Counted from the stretch's first letter, positions 10,801-17,401 are shown. The stretch: 64,000 nucleotides of DNA from Streptomyces sp. Ru62 (GCF_002920615.1 NZ_PQSU01000010.1:62001-126000); one strand, 5' to 3'. Numbers and translations: made by a program. The notes: a model not told the origin generated them from the sequence alone.

Positions 10801-11380
10801 GCTGCGCGAGGCCCGGCACGGCGAGACCGTGCTGGTCGCGGGCGCCAAGGCGGCCACCCAGACCCCGCCGATCCGCTCCGGCAAGCGGGTCATCTTCTCC
10901 ACCCTGGACGACGGGACGGGACTGGTGGACCTGGCGTTCTTCGACGACTCGCACGACGCCTGCGCCCACACCGTCTTCCACTCCTGGCTGCTGCTGGTGC
11001 GCGGAGTGGTGCAGCGGCGCGGCCCGCGCAGCCTGAGCGTGGTGGGCTCCGCCGCCTGGAACCTCGCCGAACTGGTGGAGGTGCGGCAGGAGGAGGGACT
11101 CGACGGGGTCGCGGCCCGGCTGGCCGGACCGTCCGGCGCGGACGGCTCCCCGGCCGGGGACGACGGCGGTGCGCTGCGGGCCCGGCTCGCCGGTTCCGAG
11201 GGGCTGCCCGCGCCGGCCGGCTCCGCGGCCCATGACCCGATGGCGGGCCGGACGATCCGCATGCCCACGGGGTACGAGATGCACCCCTGGGCCGACCTGC
11301 GGCCCGCAGGTCAGGACGCCGCGCAAGGACCGGCGTCGATACGGAAGTTGTGGCACCAGAGTCCGGGGAGTGCGGGATGA
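7859..11380 (+). CDS. dnaE2: Error-prone DNA polymerase III alpha subunit DnaE2 (ImuC)
   Basis: 1173-residue C-family polymerase used for damage-induced mutagenesis. N-terminal PHP domain (HLRTVSGFSLRYGASHPE and MDALALTDRDTLAG), palm with catalytic aspartates in PDIDIDV (about 419-425), and a C-terminal OB-fold (VIFSTLDDGTGLVDLAFF) before a short tail. The PHP metal-site residues are degenerate relative to DnaE1, as in other DnaE2 proteins. GTG 7859 is preferred (GGGAGG 5 nt upstream); GTG 7844 is an in-frame alternative. The stop overlaps the Y-family gene start (ATGA), so the two act together. Probably LexA-controlled by the box at 7763. Confidence 0.93.
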   Translation: MPGFAHLRTVSGFSLRYGASHPERLAERASERGMDALALTDRDTLAGAVRFAKACAGVGVRPLFGVDLAVATAESVRRDRRRTPVRGGAFVDESAPRVTFLARDGARGWAGLCRLVTAAHAGEGTPLLPWAGQHGDGLVVLLGPGSDVGRALAAGRPDRAAELLVPWREIHGDALRLEAVWHGRTGTGDGSLRLAARTVGFAAEQGVRPVLSNAVRYADPGTGPVADVLDAARRLVPIDPRGGLDSGEAWLKDAQTMLGVAERVVEAAGFRRDTAHRLLEQTLATAAECRVDPEGDLGIGTVHFPEAHLVGAGRRTAQRALASRAAEGMLRLGYGGRRAYWERMHQELDIIAHHGFASYFLTVAQVVDDVREMGIRVAARGSGAGSLVNHLLGIAHADPVEHGLLMERFLSKERVVLPDIDIDVESARRLEVYRAIISRFGTERVATVSMPETYRVRHAIRDVGAALSMDPAEIDRIAKSFPHIRARDARAALEELPELKRLARELQREGEKYGRLWELVEALDALPRGIAMHPCGVLLSDASLLARTPVVPTSGEGLPMSQFDKEDVEDLGLLKLDVLGVRMQSAMAHAVAEVERVSGERIDLDAVPPGDPETYRLIRSTETLGCFQIESPGQRDLVGRLQPAGFHDLVVDISLFRPGPVAADMVRPFIEARHGRAPVRYPHPDLEEPLKGTYGVVVFHEQIIDIVSIMTGCGRGEADRVRRGLSDPESQGRIRVWFAQQAAAKGYDAETIRRTWEIVEAFGSYGFCKAHAVAFAVPTYQSAWLKAHHPAAFYAGLLTHDPGMYPKRLLLADARRRGVPILPLDVNVSGVAHRIELVSESPVVWGLRLALSDVHGISEAEARRIADGQPYSSLVDFWERARPSRPLAGRLAQVGALDAFGANRRDLQLHLTELHRGARGGGGGQLPLAGGRKTAPAGLPDLTSAERLSAELGVLSMDASRNLMDDHREFLTELGVVSARRLREARHGETVLVAGAKAATQTPPIRSGKRVIFSTLDDGTGLVDLAFFDDSHDACAHTVFHSWLLLVRGVVQRRGPRSLSVVGSAAWNLAELVEVRQEEGLDGVAARLAGPSGADGSPAGDDGGALRARLAGSEGLPAPAGSAAHDPMAGRTIRMPTGYEMHPWADLRPAGQDAAQGPASIRKLWHQSPGSAG

Positions 11381-12375
11381 CCATTCTCTGCGTACGTTTC
11401 CAGCTGCCGCCGGCGTACGAGGCGGCCCTGCCGGAACTGCTCGGGTTGCTGGAGGAGTTCACCCCCGTCGTGGAGGCGCTGCCGCCGGACGGGGCGCTGG
11501 CCGATCTGCGCGGCGCCGAGCGGTACTTCGGGCGCAGCGCGGTGGAGCTGGCCTCGGTGATCCGGGTGCGGGCCCTCGCGCGGTACGGCGTCGACTGCGC
11601 GATCGGCGCCGGGCCGGGCCCGATGCTGGCCCGCGTGGCGCTGCGTCACGCCCGGCCCGGTGTGACCTGCGCGGTGCCCGAGGACGCGGTCGCCGAGTTC
11701 CTCGCCGACAAACCCGTCGCCGCGTTGCCCGGCGTCGGCGCGGCGACCGCCCGCACCCTGGACGAGTACGGCCTGGACACCCTGGGCCGGGTCGCCGCCG
11801 CGCCGCTGTCCACGCTCCAGCGGCTGATCGGTGCCAAGGCGGGGCGGGAGCTGCGGGAGAAGGCGAGCGGCATCGACCGCGGCCGGGTCGTCCCGAACGC
11901 CGTCTCGCGGTCGCTGGTGACGGAACGGGCCTTCGGGATCGACGAGTTGGACCCCGACCGGCACCGCCGGGCGCTGCTGTCGGCCGCCGAGGAGATCGGC
12001 TCCCGGCTGCGCGCGGTGGAGAAGGTCTGCCGCACCCTGACCCTCACCGTGCGCTACGCCGACCGCTCCTCGACCACCCGCAGCCGCACCCTGCGGGAGC
12101 CGACCGCGCACTCCGCGGACCTGACCAGGGCGGCCTACGGCATGTACGAGGCGCTCGGCCTGCAACGCGCCCGGGTCCGCGCGCTCGCCCTGCGCGCCGA
12201 GGGCCTGACCGCCGCCGGCCAGGCATCCCACCAGCTCACCTTCGACCCCGTGGACGAGAAGGTCCGCCGCGTGGAGGAGGTCGCGGACCGCGCGCGGGCG
12301 AAGTTCGGGCCGCGGGCGGTGATGCCGGGGACACTCGCCCTGGCGTGCGCGCTCAGTTGGCCCAGGGCGGCGTGA
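11377..12375 (+). CDS. Y-family polymerase-like protein lacking catalytic residues (ImuB-like)
   Basis: 332-residue protein with Y-family fold signatures: the fingers/thumb HhH segment (LPGVGAATARTLDEYGLDTLGRVA) and the little-finger region. The N-terminal catalytic Asp motif (DxDAFFA in DinB) is replaced by CVRFQLPPAYEA, and the SIDE motif reads PPDGALADL, so the metal-binding carboxylates are missing. That is the ImuB pattern, a non-catalytic adaptor. A possible beta-clamp peptide (QLTFDP) lies near residue 290. Coupled to dnaE2 by a 4-nt overlap; no imuA homologue is visible nearby. Its 3' end overlaps the convergent cupin gene by 23 nt. Confidence 0.85.
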   Translation: MTILCVRFQLPPAYEAALPELLGLLEEFTPVVEALPPDGALADLRGAERYFGRSAVELASVIRVRALARYGVDCAIGAGPGPMLARVALRHARPGVTCAVPEDAVAEFLADKPVAALPGVGAATARTLDEYGLDTLGRVAAAPLSTLQRLIGAKAGRELREKASGIDRGRVVPNAVSRSLVTERAFGIDELDPDRHRRALLSAAEEIGSRLRAVEKVCRTLTLTVRYADRSSTTRSRTLREPTAHSADLTRAAYGMYEALGLQRARVRALALRAEGLTAAGQASHQLTFDPVDEKVRRVEEVADRARAKFGPRAVMPGTLALACALSWPRAA

Positions 12376-12727
12376 GACGGGTGCCGTCGGCCAGGTGCGC
12401 CTCCAGGCCGATCGAGGTGGTGACCCAGGAGATCGCGGTGTGGCCGGTGGGATTCTCGACGGCCAGGGTGGCACCGGGGCTGACGATCACCGTGTCGCCC
12501 GCCGCGATCCGCTCGGTGTGACCGTCGAGCGTCATCAGCAGTTCCCCGACGAGCAGATGGAAGATCTCCTCCCGGTTGACGGTGTGCGCGGGCGCCTTCG
12601 TCCCGGGCGGGATCTCACCGCGCCAGGCGCAGAGTTCCTTGCTTCCGGAGAGCGGGGTGGCGTACGAGACGAAGCGGGCGCCGTGGATCTCGTGGGTGAC
12701 GGCTTCCGAGGAGCGGACGACGGGCAT
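12353..12727 (-). CDS. Cupin domain protein
   Basis: 124-residue single-domain beta-barrel protein with a standard cupin core (PGTKAPAHTVNREEIFHLLVGELLMTLDG, then AGDTVIVSPGATLAVEN). Most of the canonical metal ligands are present (H, E, E pattern), so a metal-dependent dioxygenase or small-molecule sensing role is possible; substrate unknown. ATG 12727 has GGAGAA upstream. An in-frame extension to 12772 would run into the operator region and is unlikely. Divergent from a MarR gene with two tandem operators between, so it is probably the regulator's target. Converges on the Y-family gene with a 23-nt overlap. Confidence 0.85.
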   Translation of the reverse strand: MPVVRSSEAVTHEIHGARFVSYATPLSGSKELCAWRGEIPPGTKAPAHTVNREEIFHLLVGELLMTLDGHTERIAAGDTVIVSPGATLAVENPTGHTAISWVTTSIGLEAHLADGTRLTPPWAN

Positions 12728-12767
12728 GGCGATGTTCTCCGTCCAGACGAGTTTCGAAGGGCAAGTG

Positions 12768-12782
12768 GTCAAGCTGCTTGAC
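12768..12782. promoter_or_regulatory. MarR-type operator, copy 1
   Basis: Perfect inverted repeat GTCAAGC-T-GCTTGAC (7-bp arms) between the divergent cupin and MarR genes. Its centre (12775) is 21 bp from that of copy 2, so two dimers would sit on the same DNA face. Confidence 0.8.
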
Positions 12783-12788
12783 TATATG

Positions 12789-12803
12789 GTCAAGCGGCTT
12801 GAC
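12789..12803. promoter_or_regulatory. MarR-type operator, copy 2
   Basis: Perfect inverted repeat GTCAAGC-G-GCTTGAC, identical arms to copy 1 and 21 bp downstream. A third left half-site (GTCAAGG, 12810-12816) keeps the same 21-bp phase but its right half is degenerate. Confidence 0.8.
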
Positions 12804-12831
12804 CGTCCCGTCAAGGGTGTTCAATGCCTGA

Positions 12832-13278
12832 GTGCACAACTCCGATGCCCTGGCCCTGTCCGCCGCCCTGCTCGCCGTGGCGGGTGACCTCACGCAACGC
12901 ATCAACGACGGGGTGGTGGCCCGTGGCTTCACGGACGTCCGGCCCGCCCACGGATTCGCCTTCGCGCGGCTCGCCCCGGGCGGCGCCACCGTCACCGACC
13001 TGGCCGCGCACCTCGGGGTGACCAAGCAGGCGGCGAGTCAGCTGGTGGACGAGATCGTGCGCAAGGGGTACGCCGAGCGCAGGCCGCATCCCGGGGACGC
13101 GCGAGCCCGGCTGGTCGTGCTGACCGAGCGCGGGTGGGCCTGCACCCGGGCGGCGGAACAGGCGGCGGCCGAGGTGGTCGGGGGATGGGCCGAGCTGCTG
13201 GGTGAGAGTGAAGTGCGCGTTCTGCGCGACCACTTGGCGCGGATCGCCCCCCAGGGCCCGATCCGTCCGGCCTGGTGA
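12832..13278 (+). CDS. MarR family transcriptional regulator
   Basis: 148-residue winged-helix regulator. The recognition region TVTDLAAHLGVTKQAASQLVDEIVRKGYAERRPHPGDARARLVVLTERG (about 53-101) is the MarR DNA-binding and wing signature, with the usual Asp-Arg in the wing as DARAR. GTG 12832 lies 28 nt after the second operator, so the gene is probably autorepressed, and the divergent cupin gene is the obvious co-regulated target. No ligand can be inferred. No cysteine pair that would suggest an OhrR-like peroxide sensor is seen at the N-terminus. Confidence 0.9.
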   Translation: MHNSDALALSAALLAVAGDLTQRINDGVVARGFTDVRPAHGFAFARLAPGGATVTDLAAHLGVTKQAASQLVDEIVRKGYAERRPHPGDARARLVVLTERGWACTRAAEQAAAEVVGGWAELLGESEVRVLRDHLARIAPQGPIRPAW

Positions 13279-13387
13279 CGGCTCGTCAACCTCCAGGTAC
13301 CTCGCCGGTTATCACTGGAAGTTTTTACTGACGCGTAACTTCACACTTGCACTACTCGCTCGTAACTTGACGAGTGAACAGCATCCC

Positions 13388-13401
13388 GTGATCCGGATCA
13401 C
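13388..13401. promoter_or_regulatory. Crp-like palindrome upstream of the lipase gene
   Basis: GTGATCCGGATCAC is a perfect 14-bp palindrome with the cAMP-receptor arrangement GTGA-N6-TCAC. It lies 46 nt before the lipase start. Streptomyces Crp sites are described as GTG-N6-GNCAC, so this is a close but not exact match. Two direct repeats of CGTAACTTSAC precede it at 13334 and 13361. Confidence 0.45.
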
Positions 13402-13446
13402 AGGGTCAGGCCGTGCACCTCCCGTGAGCCGCAAGGAGATCACACG

Positions 13447-14307
13447 ATGCTGCCCTGGAAACGAGTGCTCAGACCCCTCGCCGCGCTGCTCCTCACCGCC
13501 GCCGTCGCCGTCGTACCGGCCGCCACCGCCGGCGCCTCCGACGCCCCCAGCTCCGGCTGGAACGACTACACCTGCAAGCCCTCCGCCGCCCACCCCCGCC
13601 CCGTCGTCCTCGTCCACGGCACCCTGGGCAACTCGGTCGACAACTGGCTCGGCCTCGCCCCCTATCTGCAGACCCGCGGATACTGCGTCTACTCCCTCGA
13701 CTACGGCCAACTGCCCGGCGTCCCCCTCTTCCACGGCCTCGGCCCCATCGACAAGTCGGCCGGACAACTGGCCGCCTTCGTCGACAAGGTGCTCGCCGCC
13801 ACCGGAGCCGCCGAGGCCGACCTGGTCGGCCACTCCCAGGGCGGCATGATGCCCCGCTACTACCTGAAGTTCCTCGGCGGAGCCGCCAAGGTGAACGCCC
13901 TCGTCGGCATCGCCCCCGACAACCACGGCACCGACCTGGACGGCCTCACCCACCTGCTGCCGTACTTCCCCGGCGCCGAGGACCTGCTCAAGGCCACCAC
14001 CCCCGGCCTCGCCGACCAGATCACCGGCTCCGCCTTCCTCACCAAGCTCAACGCGGGCGGCGACACCGTCCCCGGGGTGCGCTACACGGTCATCGCCACC
14101 CGGTACGACGAGGTGGTCACCCCCTGGCGCACCCAGTACCTGAGCGGTTCCGACGTCCACAACGTCCTGCTCCAGGACCTGTGCCCGCTCGACCTCTCCG
14201 AGCACCTCGCGATCGGCCTGTTCGACCGGATCGCCTTCCACGAGGTGGCCAACGCGCTCGACCCGGCCCACGCCACCGCCACCACCTGCGCTTCCGCCCT
14301 GAGCTGA
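13447..14307 (+). CDS. Secreted lipase/esterase, alpha/beta hydrolase
   Basis: 286-residue exported hydrolase. Signal peptide about residues 1-30, mature region starting near SDAPSSGWNDYTC. Oxyanion motif VLVHGTLGN (54-62), nucleophile Ser130 in GHSQGG, and late His in SEHLAIGLFD or FHEVAN completing the triad. It fits the class 2 lipase group that includes the S. coelicolor secreted lipase near dnaE2. ATG start is preceded by AAGGAG. Monocistronic, with a Crp-like palindrome upstream and a 15-bp stem terminator downstream. Likely releases fatty acids from acylglycerols or esters outside the cell. Confidence 0.9.
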   Translation: MLPWKRVLRPLAALLLTAAVAVVPAATAGASDAPSSGWNDYTCKPSAAHPRPVVLVHGTLGNSVDNWLGLAPYLQTRGYCVYSLDYGQLPGVPLFHGLGPIDKSAGQLAAFVDKVLAATGAAEADLVGHSQGGMMPRYYLKFLGGAAKVNALVGIAPDNHGTDLDGLTHLLPYFPGAEDLLKATTPGLADQITGSAFLTKLNAGGDTVPGVRYTVIATRYDEVVTPWRTQYLSGSDVHNVLLQDLCPLDLSEHLAIGLFDRIAFHEVANALDPAHATATTCASALS

Positions 14308-14313
14308 CGTGCG

Positions 14314-14352
14314 CCGGGGCCCGTCCGGTCTGAGCCGCCGGACGGGCCCCGG
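14314..14352 (+). terminator. Strong hairpin terminator after the lipase gene
   Basis: Perfect 15-bp stem (14314-14328 with 14338-14352) and 9-nt loop, starting 6 nt after the lipase stop. No U tract. It is also positioned to end the small minus-strand ORF at 14358-14435. Confidence 0.85.
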
Positions 14353-14357
14353 AACCC

Positions 14358-14435
14358 TCACCGGCGGTGACCGCCGCCGTCGGCACGGGTCAGGTCGAGC
14401 CCCTCGAACTCCTCGTTGCCCGCGCGTGCGGGCAT
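14358..14435 (-). CDS. Candidate 25-residue peptide
   Basis: A short minus-strand ORF encodes MPARAGNEEFEGLDLTRADG followed by GGHRR, with a near-perfect ribosome site (AGGAGG about 8 nt upstream of the ATG). The product is hydrophilic, charged and has no transmembrane segment. It lies between the lipase terminator and an acetyltransferase gene. The strength of the ribosome site is the main support; no family is recognised. Could be a genuine small protein, or a chance ORF. Confidence 0.45.
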   Translation of the reverse strand: MPARAGNEEFEGLDLTRADGGGHRR

Positions 14436-14542
14436 GCGCGACTCCTCCTGACGGTCCGTGGGGCCCGCTCGGATCCCGTGGGGTGATCCGAAGCTAACCC
14501 GGGAAGACCGCGCGACGGCCTGCTCGGAGCGGGCGGGGAGGA

Positions 14543-14563
14543 TCCTTATGGTCCGCTTAAGGA
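14543..14563. promoter_or_regulatory. Palindrome and direct repeats upstream of acetyltransferase
   Basis: TCCTTA-N9-TAAGGA forms a 21-bp inverted repeat. Immediately after it, GCGCTCAG occurs twice with an 11-bp period (14565 and 14576). Both lie within 60 nt of the acetyltransferase start and look like regulator-binding positions. No regulator can be assigned. Confidence 0.35.
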
Positions 14564-14600
14564 AGCGCTCAGACTGCGCTCAGGTGGATAACGTGCCGAC

Positions 14601-15059
14601 ATGATCGACAACGACACGGAACGGATCCGGCCGGCCGTCGCCGACGACGTACCGGCCGTGAGAGCGGTGACGGACGCGGCCTATCACCCCTACATCGCGC
14701 GCATCGGTGTGGTGCCCCAGCCCATGGAGGCGGACCACATGGCGGACGTGGCCGCCGGCAAGGTGTTCGTCACCGGCGAGCCCGTCGTCGGGCTGGTGGT
14801 GATCGAGGCGTTCGCCGACCACCTCTTCCTGGACAGCATCGCCGTCCACCCCGACGCCCACGGCACGGGCGTCGGACGGCGGCTGCTCCGCTTCGTCGAC
14901 GCACGCGCGCGTGAACAGGGACTGGACGAGATCAGGCTCTACACGAACGCGATGATGTGGGAGAACCGGAAAATCTATCCGAGGTACGGCTACGAGGTCG
15001 TGGCGCGCCGGGTCGACGGCCCTTACGACCGGATCCACTACCGCAAGCGGCTGCGCTGA
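14601..15059 (+). CDS. GNAT family N-acetyltransferase
   Basis: 152-residue acetyltransferase. Motif A for acetyl-CoA binding is LFLDSIAVHPDAHGTGVGRRLLRFVDARAREQG (about 75-107), including the RGxGxG/A-like HGTGVG turn, and the C-terminal part (LYTNAMMWENRKIYPRYGYEVVAR) is the usual GNAT beta-bulge and end strand. Acceptor unknown; small-molecule amines or protein N-termini are typical. The start ATG follows a palindrome and direct repeats at 14543-14583. Single gene. Confidence 0.87.
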   Translation: MIDNDTERIRPAVADDVPAVRAVTDAAYHPYIARIGVVPQPMEADHMADVAAGKVFVTGEPVVGLVVIEAFADHLFLDSIAVHPDAHGTGVGRRLLRFVDARAREQGLDEIRLYTNAMMWENRKIYPRYGYEVVARRVDGPYDRIHYRKRLR

Positions 15060-15071
15060 GACGCCGCCGTG

Positions 15072-15206
15072 TCAGCCGTCGGGCCACCAGGTGCGGGCGA
15101 TGTCCTTGCGCACCTCGGGGCGTCCCGCCGGGCGCTCCTCCGCCTCGTCGCGGATCCGGCGGCTGTCCGTCCTCTTCAGGGGCTTCTGCACGGTCGTACG
15201 GCGCAT
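15072..15206 (-). CDS. Candidate 44-residue basic protein
   Basis: A minus-strand ORF of 44 codons with a strong ribosome site (GAAGGAGG about 8 nt before ATG 15206). The product is highly charged (MRRTTVQKPLKRTDSRRIRD at the start, RKDIARTWWPDG at the end), with no membrane segment or cysteine. It converges with the acetyltransferase gene, 12 nt apart. Codon composition keeps the G/C-rich third-position bias of real genes here. Not assigned to a family; could bind nucleic acid given its charge, which is only a guess. Confidence 0.55.
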   Translation of the reverse strand: MRRTTVQKPLKRTDSRRIRDEAEERPAGRPEVRKDIARTWWPDG

Positions 15207-15290
15207 GACTGCCTCCTTCAGTGCCCACCGGGTTCCGTGTTGTCACGGAGGTAGACGCTTTCGGCGAGAGTTCCTCATCGGTGCCGGTTT

Positions 15291-15335
15291 GTCAGTGGCG
15301 GCTGTCACGTCCCCACTGTCAGTGGCGTGTGTCAC
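15291..15335. repeat. Pair of 18-bp direct repeats before the methyltransferase
   Basis: GTCAGTGGCGGCTGTCAC (15291-15308) and GTCAGTGGCGTGTGTCAC (15318-15335) match at 16 of 18 positions with a 27-bp period. They lie directly upstream of the methyltransferase start at 15345. The phase and position suggest an operator pair or promoter duplication. Confidence 0.5.
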
Positions 15336-15344
15336 TCTCTGGGA

Positions 15345-15965
15345 ATGACGAGCGAGAACGCGCACAGAGGTGCGGCTGCCCCGGAAGCGGACTGGGATGC
15401 ACAGGCCGCCTCCTTCGACGACGAGCCGGACCACGGCCTGCGCGACCCCGAAGTGCGCGCGGCCTGGGCGGACCGGCTCCGGACCTGGCTCCCCGGACAC
15501 CCCGCGGACGTCCTCGACCTCGGCTGCGGCACCGGCAGCCTGTCACTCCTCGCCGTCGAGCAGGGGCACCGGGTGACGGGTGTCGACCGGTCCCCGGCGA
15601 TGGCCGAGCGGGCCCGGGCCAAGCTCGCCGGGCACCCCGTCACGATCCTGTGCGGGGACGCCGCGGCCCCGCCGGTGGGGGAGCGACACTTCGACGTCGT
15701 CCTCGTACGGCATGTGCTGTGGGCGCTGCCGGACCCGGCCGGGGCGCTGCGGCACTGGCGGGAGCTGCTCCGCCCCGGAGGCCGGTTCGTGCTGGTCGAG
15801 GGTGTGTGGGGGACTCTCGGCCCGGTCGGGGTACCGGCTGCCCGGCTCACCGCCCTGCTGGAGCCGCTGAGCCGGGACGTGCACCTGGAGCGACTGTCCG
15901 GCGACTCCCGGTTGTGGGGCAAGGACGTGGACGACGAGCGCTACGCGGTGGTGGCCACCGTGTGA
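15345..15965 (+). CDS. Class I SAM-dependent methyltransferase
   Basis: 206-residue methyltransferase. Motif I is VLDLGCGTGSLSLLAVEQGHRVTGVDRSPAMAERARAKL (about 51-89), with acidic D73 in GVDRS, and the post-motif region VVLVRHVLWALPDPAGALRHWRELLRPGGRFVLVEG is the UbiE/Methyltransf_11 pattern. Substrate unknown. ATG 15345 is chosen over an upstream GTG at 15327 because the latter falls inside the direct repeats. Converges with DUF402 gene; a short GC hairpin lies between. Confidence 0.88.
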   Translation: MTSENAHRGAAAPEADWDAQAASFDDEPDHGLRDPEVRAAWADRLRTWLPGHPADVLDLGCGTGSLSLLAVEQGHRVTGVDRSPAMAERARAKLAGHPVTILCGDAAAPPVGERHFDVVLVRHVLWALPDPAGALRHWRELLRPGGRFVLVEGVWGTLGPVGVPAARLTALLEPLSRDVHLERLSGDSRLWGKDVDDERYAVVATV

Positions 15966-15981
15966 CCCCGGGGTGCCGGGG
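15966..15981. terminator. Short GC hairpin between convergent genes
   Basis: CCCCGG-GGTG-CCGGGG forms a 6-bp stem and tetraloop immediately after the methyltransferase stop and 7 nt before the DUF402 stop. It could serve both strands as a weak terminator. Confidence 0.3.
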
Positions 15982-15987
15982 CGGCGG

Positions 15988-16488
15988 TCAGGCCAGCAAC
16001 TCCGCGAACCCGTCGGGGCGGACCGCCAGCGCCTCCAGCGCGTCGAGGGCCGCCACCGCGGCGGACGCGGCCTGCGGGTCCGTCTCCGTGAGGCCGCTCT
16101 CGGTGAACTCGTCCTCGTCCAGACGCCGTACGTCCCGCCCGTCCGCGGAGCGCCACAGGTCCAGGTCGAGATCCTCCACGACCAGCTGCGTGCCGGAGCT
16201 GACCGCGGGACGCGTGACGTCGCAGTACCAGCCCTTGACCGAGCCGTCCGCCGCGCGGACCTCCTTCACCGAGTACCACCGGTCGCGCCAGTAGTACTCG
16301 GTGAACACGTCACCGGGCTCGAACCGCACGAACCCGAAGTCCCGGACCCCCGAGCCCGCCCAGGGCGCGCGTACGGCGATCCGGTTGCCGTCGTCCGCGA
16401 GCAGCTCCGCCGGGTAACGGATCTTCGTGCGGCCCGCCTTCACCAGGACGACCTCCAGCCGGGCCGGCTCAGCCGAGTTCGCGGACAT
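15988..16488 (-). CDS. DUF402 domain protein
   Basis: 166-residue protein of the DUF402 family, related to FomD, a nucleotide-phosphonate hydrolase, and to nucleoside di-/triphosphatases. Diagnostic segments are FEPGDVFTEYYWRDRWYSVKEV, GWYCDVTRPA and the acidic DLDLDLWRSADG (D-x-D-x-D metal-binding motif). Likely a divalent-metal-dependent phosphatase acting on a nucleotide-like substrate. ATG 16488 lies inside the upstream GNAT gene by 20 nt, so the two are coupled. Physiological substrate unknown. Confidence 0.85.
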   Translation of the reverse strand: MSANSAEPARLEVVLVKAGRTKIRYPAELLADDGNRIAVRAPWAGSGVRDFGFVRFEPGDVFTEYYWRDRWYSVKEVRAADGSVKGWYCDVTRPAVSSGTQLVVEDLDLDLWRSADGRDVRRLDEDEFTESGLTETDPQAASAAVAALDALEALAVRPDGFAELLA

Positions 16489-17398
16489 AGCGCACCTCCG
16501 TCGCGCAGACCTGGTACCCGAGCCACTTGTTGATCGCGATCATGGGGGCGTTGCCGGTGTCGTTGCCCGTGAAGGCCTCGGTGACGCCGGCGGCGCGGGC
16601 CCGGTGCAGAGAGTGGATCTTGGCGAGCTTGGCCAGGCCACGGCCGCGGTGGGCGCGGGCGGTGCCGGTCATCGCCGTCGAGTAGCGGCCGTCGCCGTCG
16701 GTGTAGGCCACGGTGAAGGCGACCGGACGGCCGTCGGCACAGGCGGCCGTGGTCAGCTCCCGGTTCAGCAGCGGGTGGTGCCAGCTCTGCGCGAGCCAGG
16801 CGTCGTAGTCGGTGAACTCGTAGTCCACGTCGCTCGGTTCGTCGAGCACCGTCTCCGCGTCCAGCTCGAACAGCGGCCGGGGGTCGTCCGCGAAGTCGGC
16901 GGCCGTGCGCAGTTCGACGCCGGGCGGGATCTCCGGGAGCGGCGGCAGCGTGCCGTCGGCCAGGTCCAGGCGGAGGAAGTGCGCGGTACGGCCCCGCCGG
17001 TAGCCGCGTCGCTCGGCGAAGGCCTGGTTGGCCGGCTCGTCCAGGGCCCAGGCGAACAGCTTGGTCGCGCCCACCTCCGCGAGGTACTCCTCGGCGGCCC
17101 GCACCAGCAGCCGGCCGGCACCGCGGCGGGTCCGGTCCGGGCGGACGTAGACGTTGAGGGCGCCCTGCCCCGGGTCGGGACTCTCGGGGATGAGATGCAC
17201 CTGTGCCGTGCCGATGATCTCGCCGTCCTCCTCCGCGACGAGCGGCCGGAACCGGGCGTCCGGGTGCGTGTGGGCCACCGTGTGCCGGACCGAGTCCGGC
17301 GTGAACAGGATGTACGGCAGAGCGAGGCGGCGGACACGGGCGAATCCCTCGGCGTCCGCGGGGACGTCGGGGCGCAGGGGGCGCACGAGGACTGTCAT
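16469..17398 (-). CDS. Two-domain GNAT family N-acetyltransferase
   Basis: 309-residue protein with tandem GNAT folds. The N-terminal one has an acetyl-CoA motif in LNVYVRPDRTRRGAGRLLVRAAEEYLAEVGA (about 100-130); the C-terminal one has TGTARAHRGRGLAKLAKIHSLHRARAAGVTEAFTGNDTGNAPMIAINKWLGY. This layout is common in Streptomyces acetyltransferases of unknown acceptor. The ATG lies at the foot of an 8-bp inverted repeat (17402-17436), and no standard ribosome site is adjacent. Divergent from a GntR gene; coupled with DUF402 downstream. Confidence 0.87.
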   Translation of the reverse strand: MTVLVRPLRPDVPADAEGFARVRRLALPYILFTPDSVRHTVAHTHPDARFRPLVAEEDGEIIGTAQVHLIPESPDPGQGALNVYVRPDRTRRGAGRLLVRAAEEYLAEVGATKLFAWALDEPANQAFAERRGYRRGRTAHFLRLDLADGTLPPLPEIPPGVELRTAADFADDPRPLFELDAETVLDEPSDVDYEFTDYDAWLAQSWHHPLLNRELTTAACADGRPVAFTVAYTDGDGRYSTAMTGTARAHRGRGLAKLAKIHSLHRARAAGVTEAFTGNDTGNAPMIAINKWLGYQVCATEVRYVRELG

Positions 17399-17401
17399 GA
17401 G

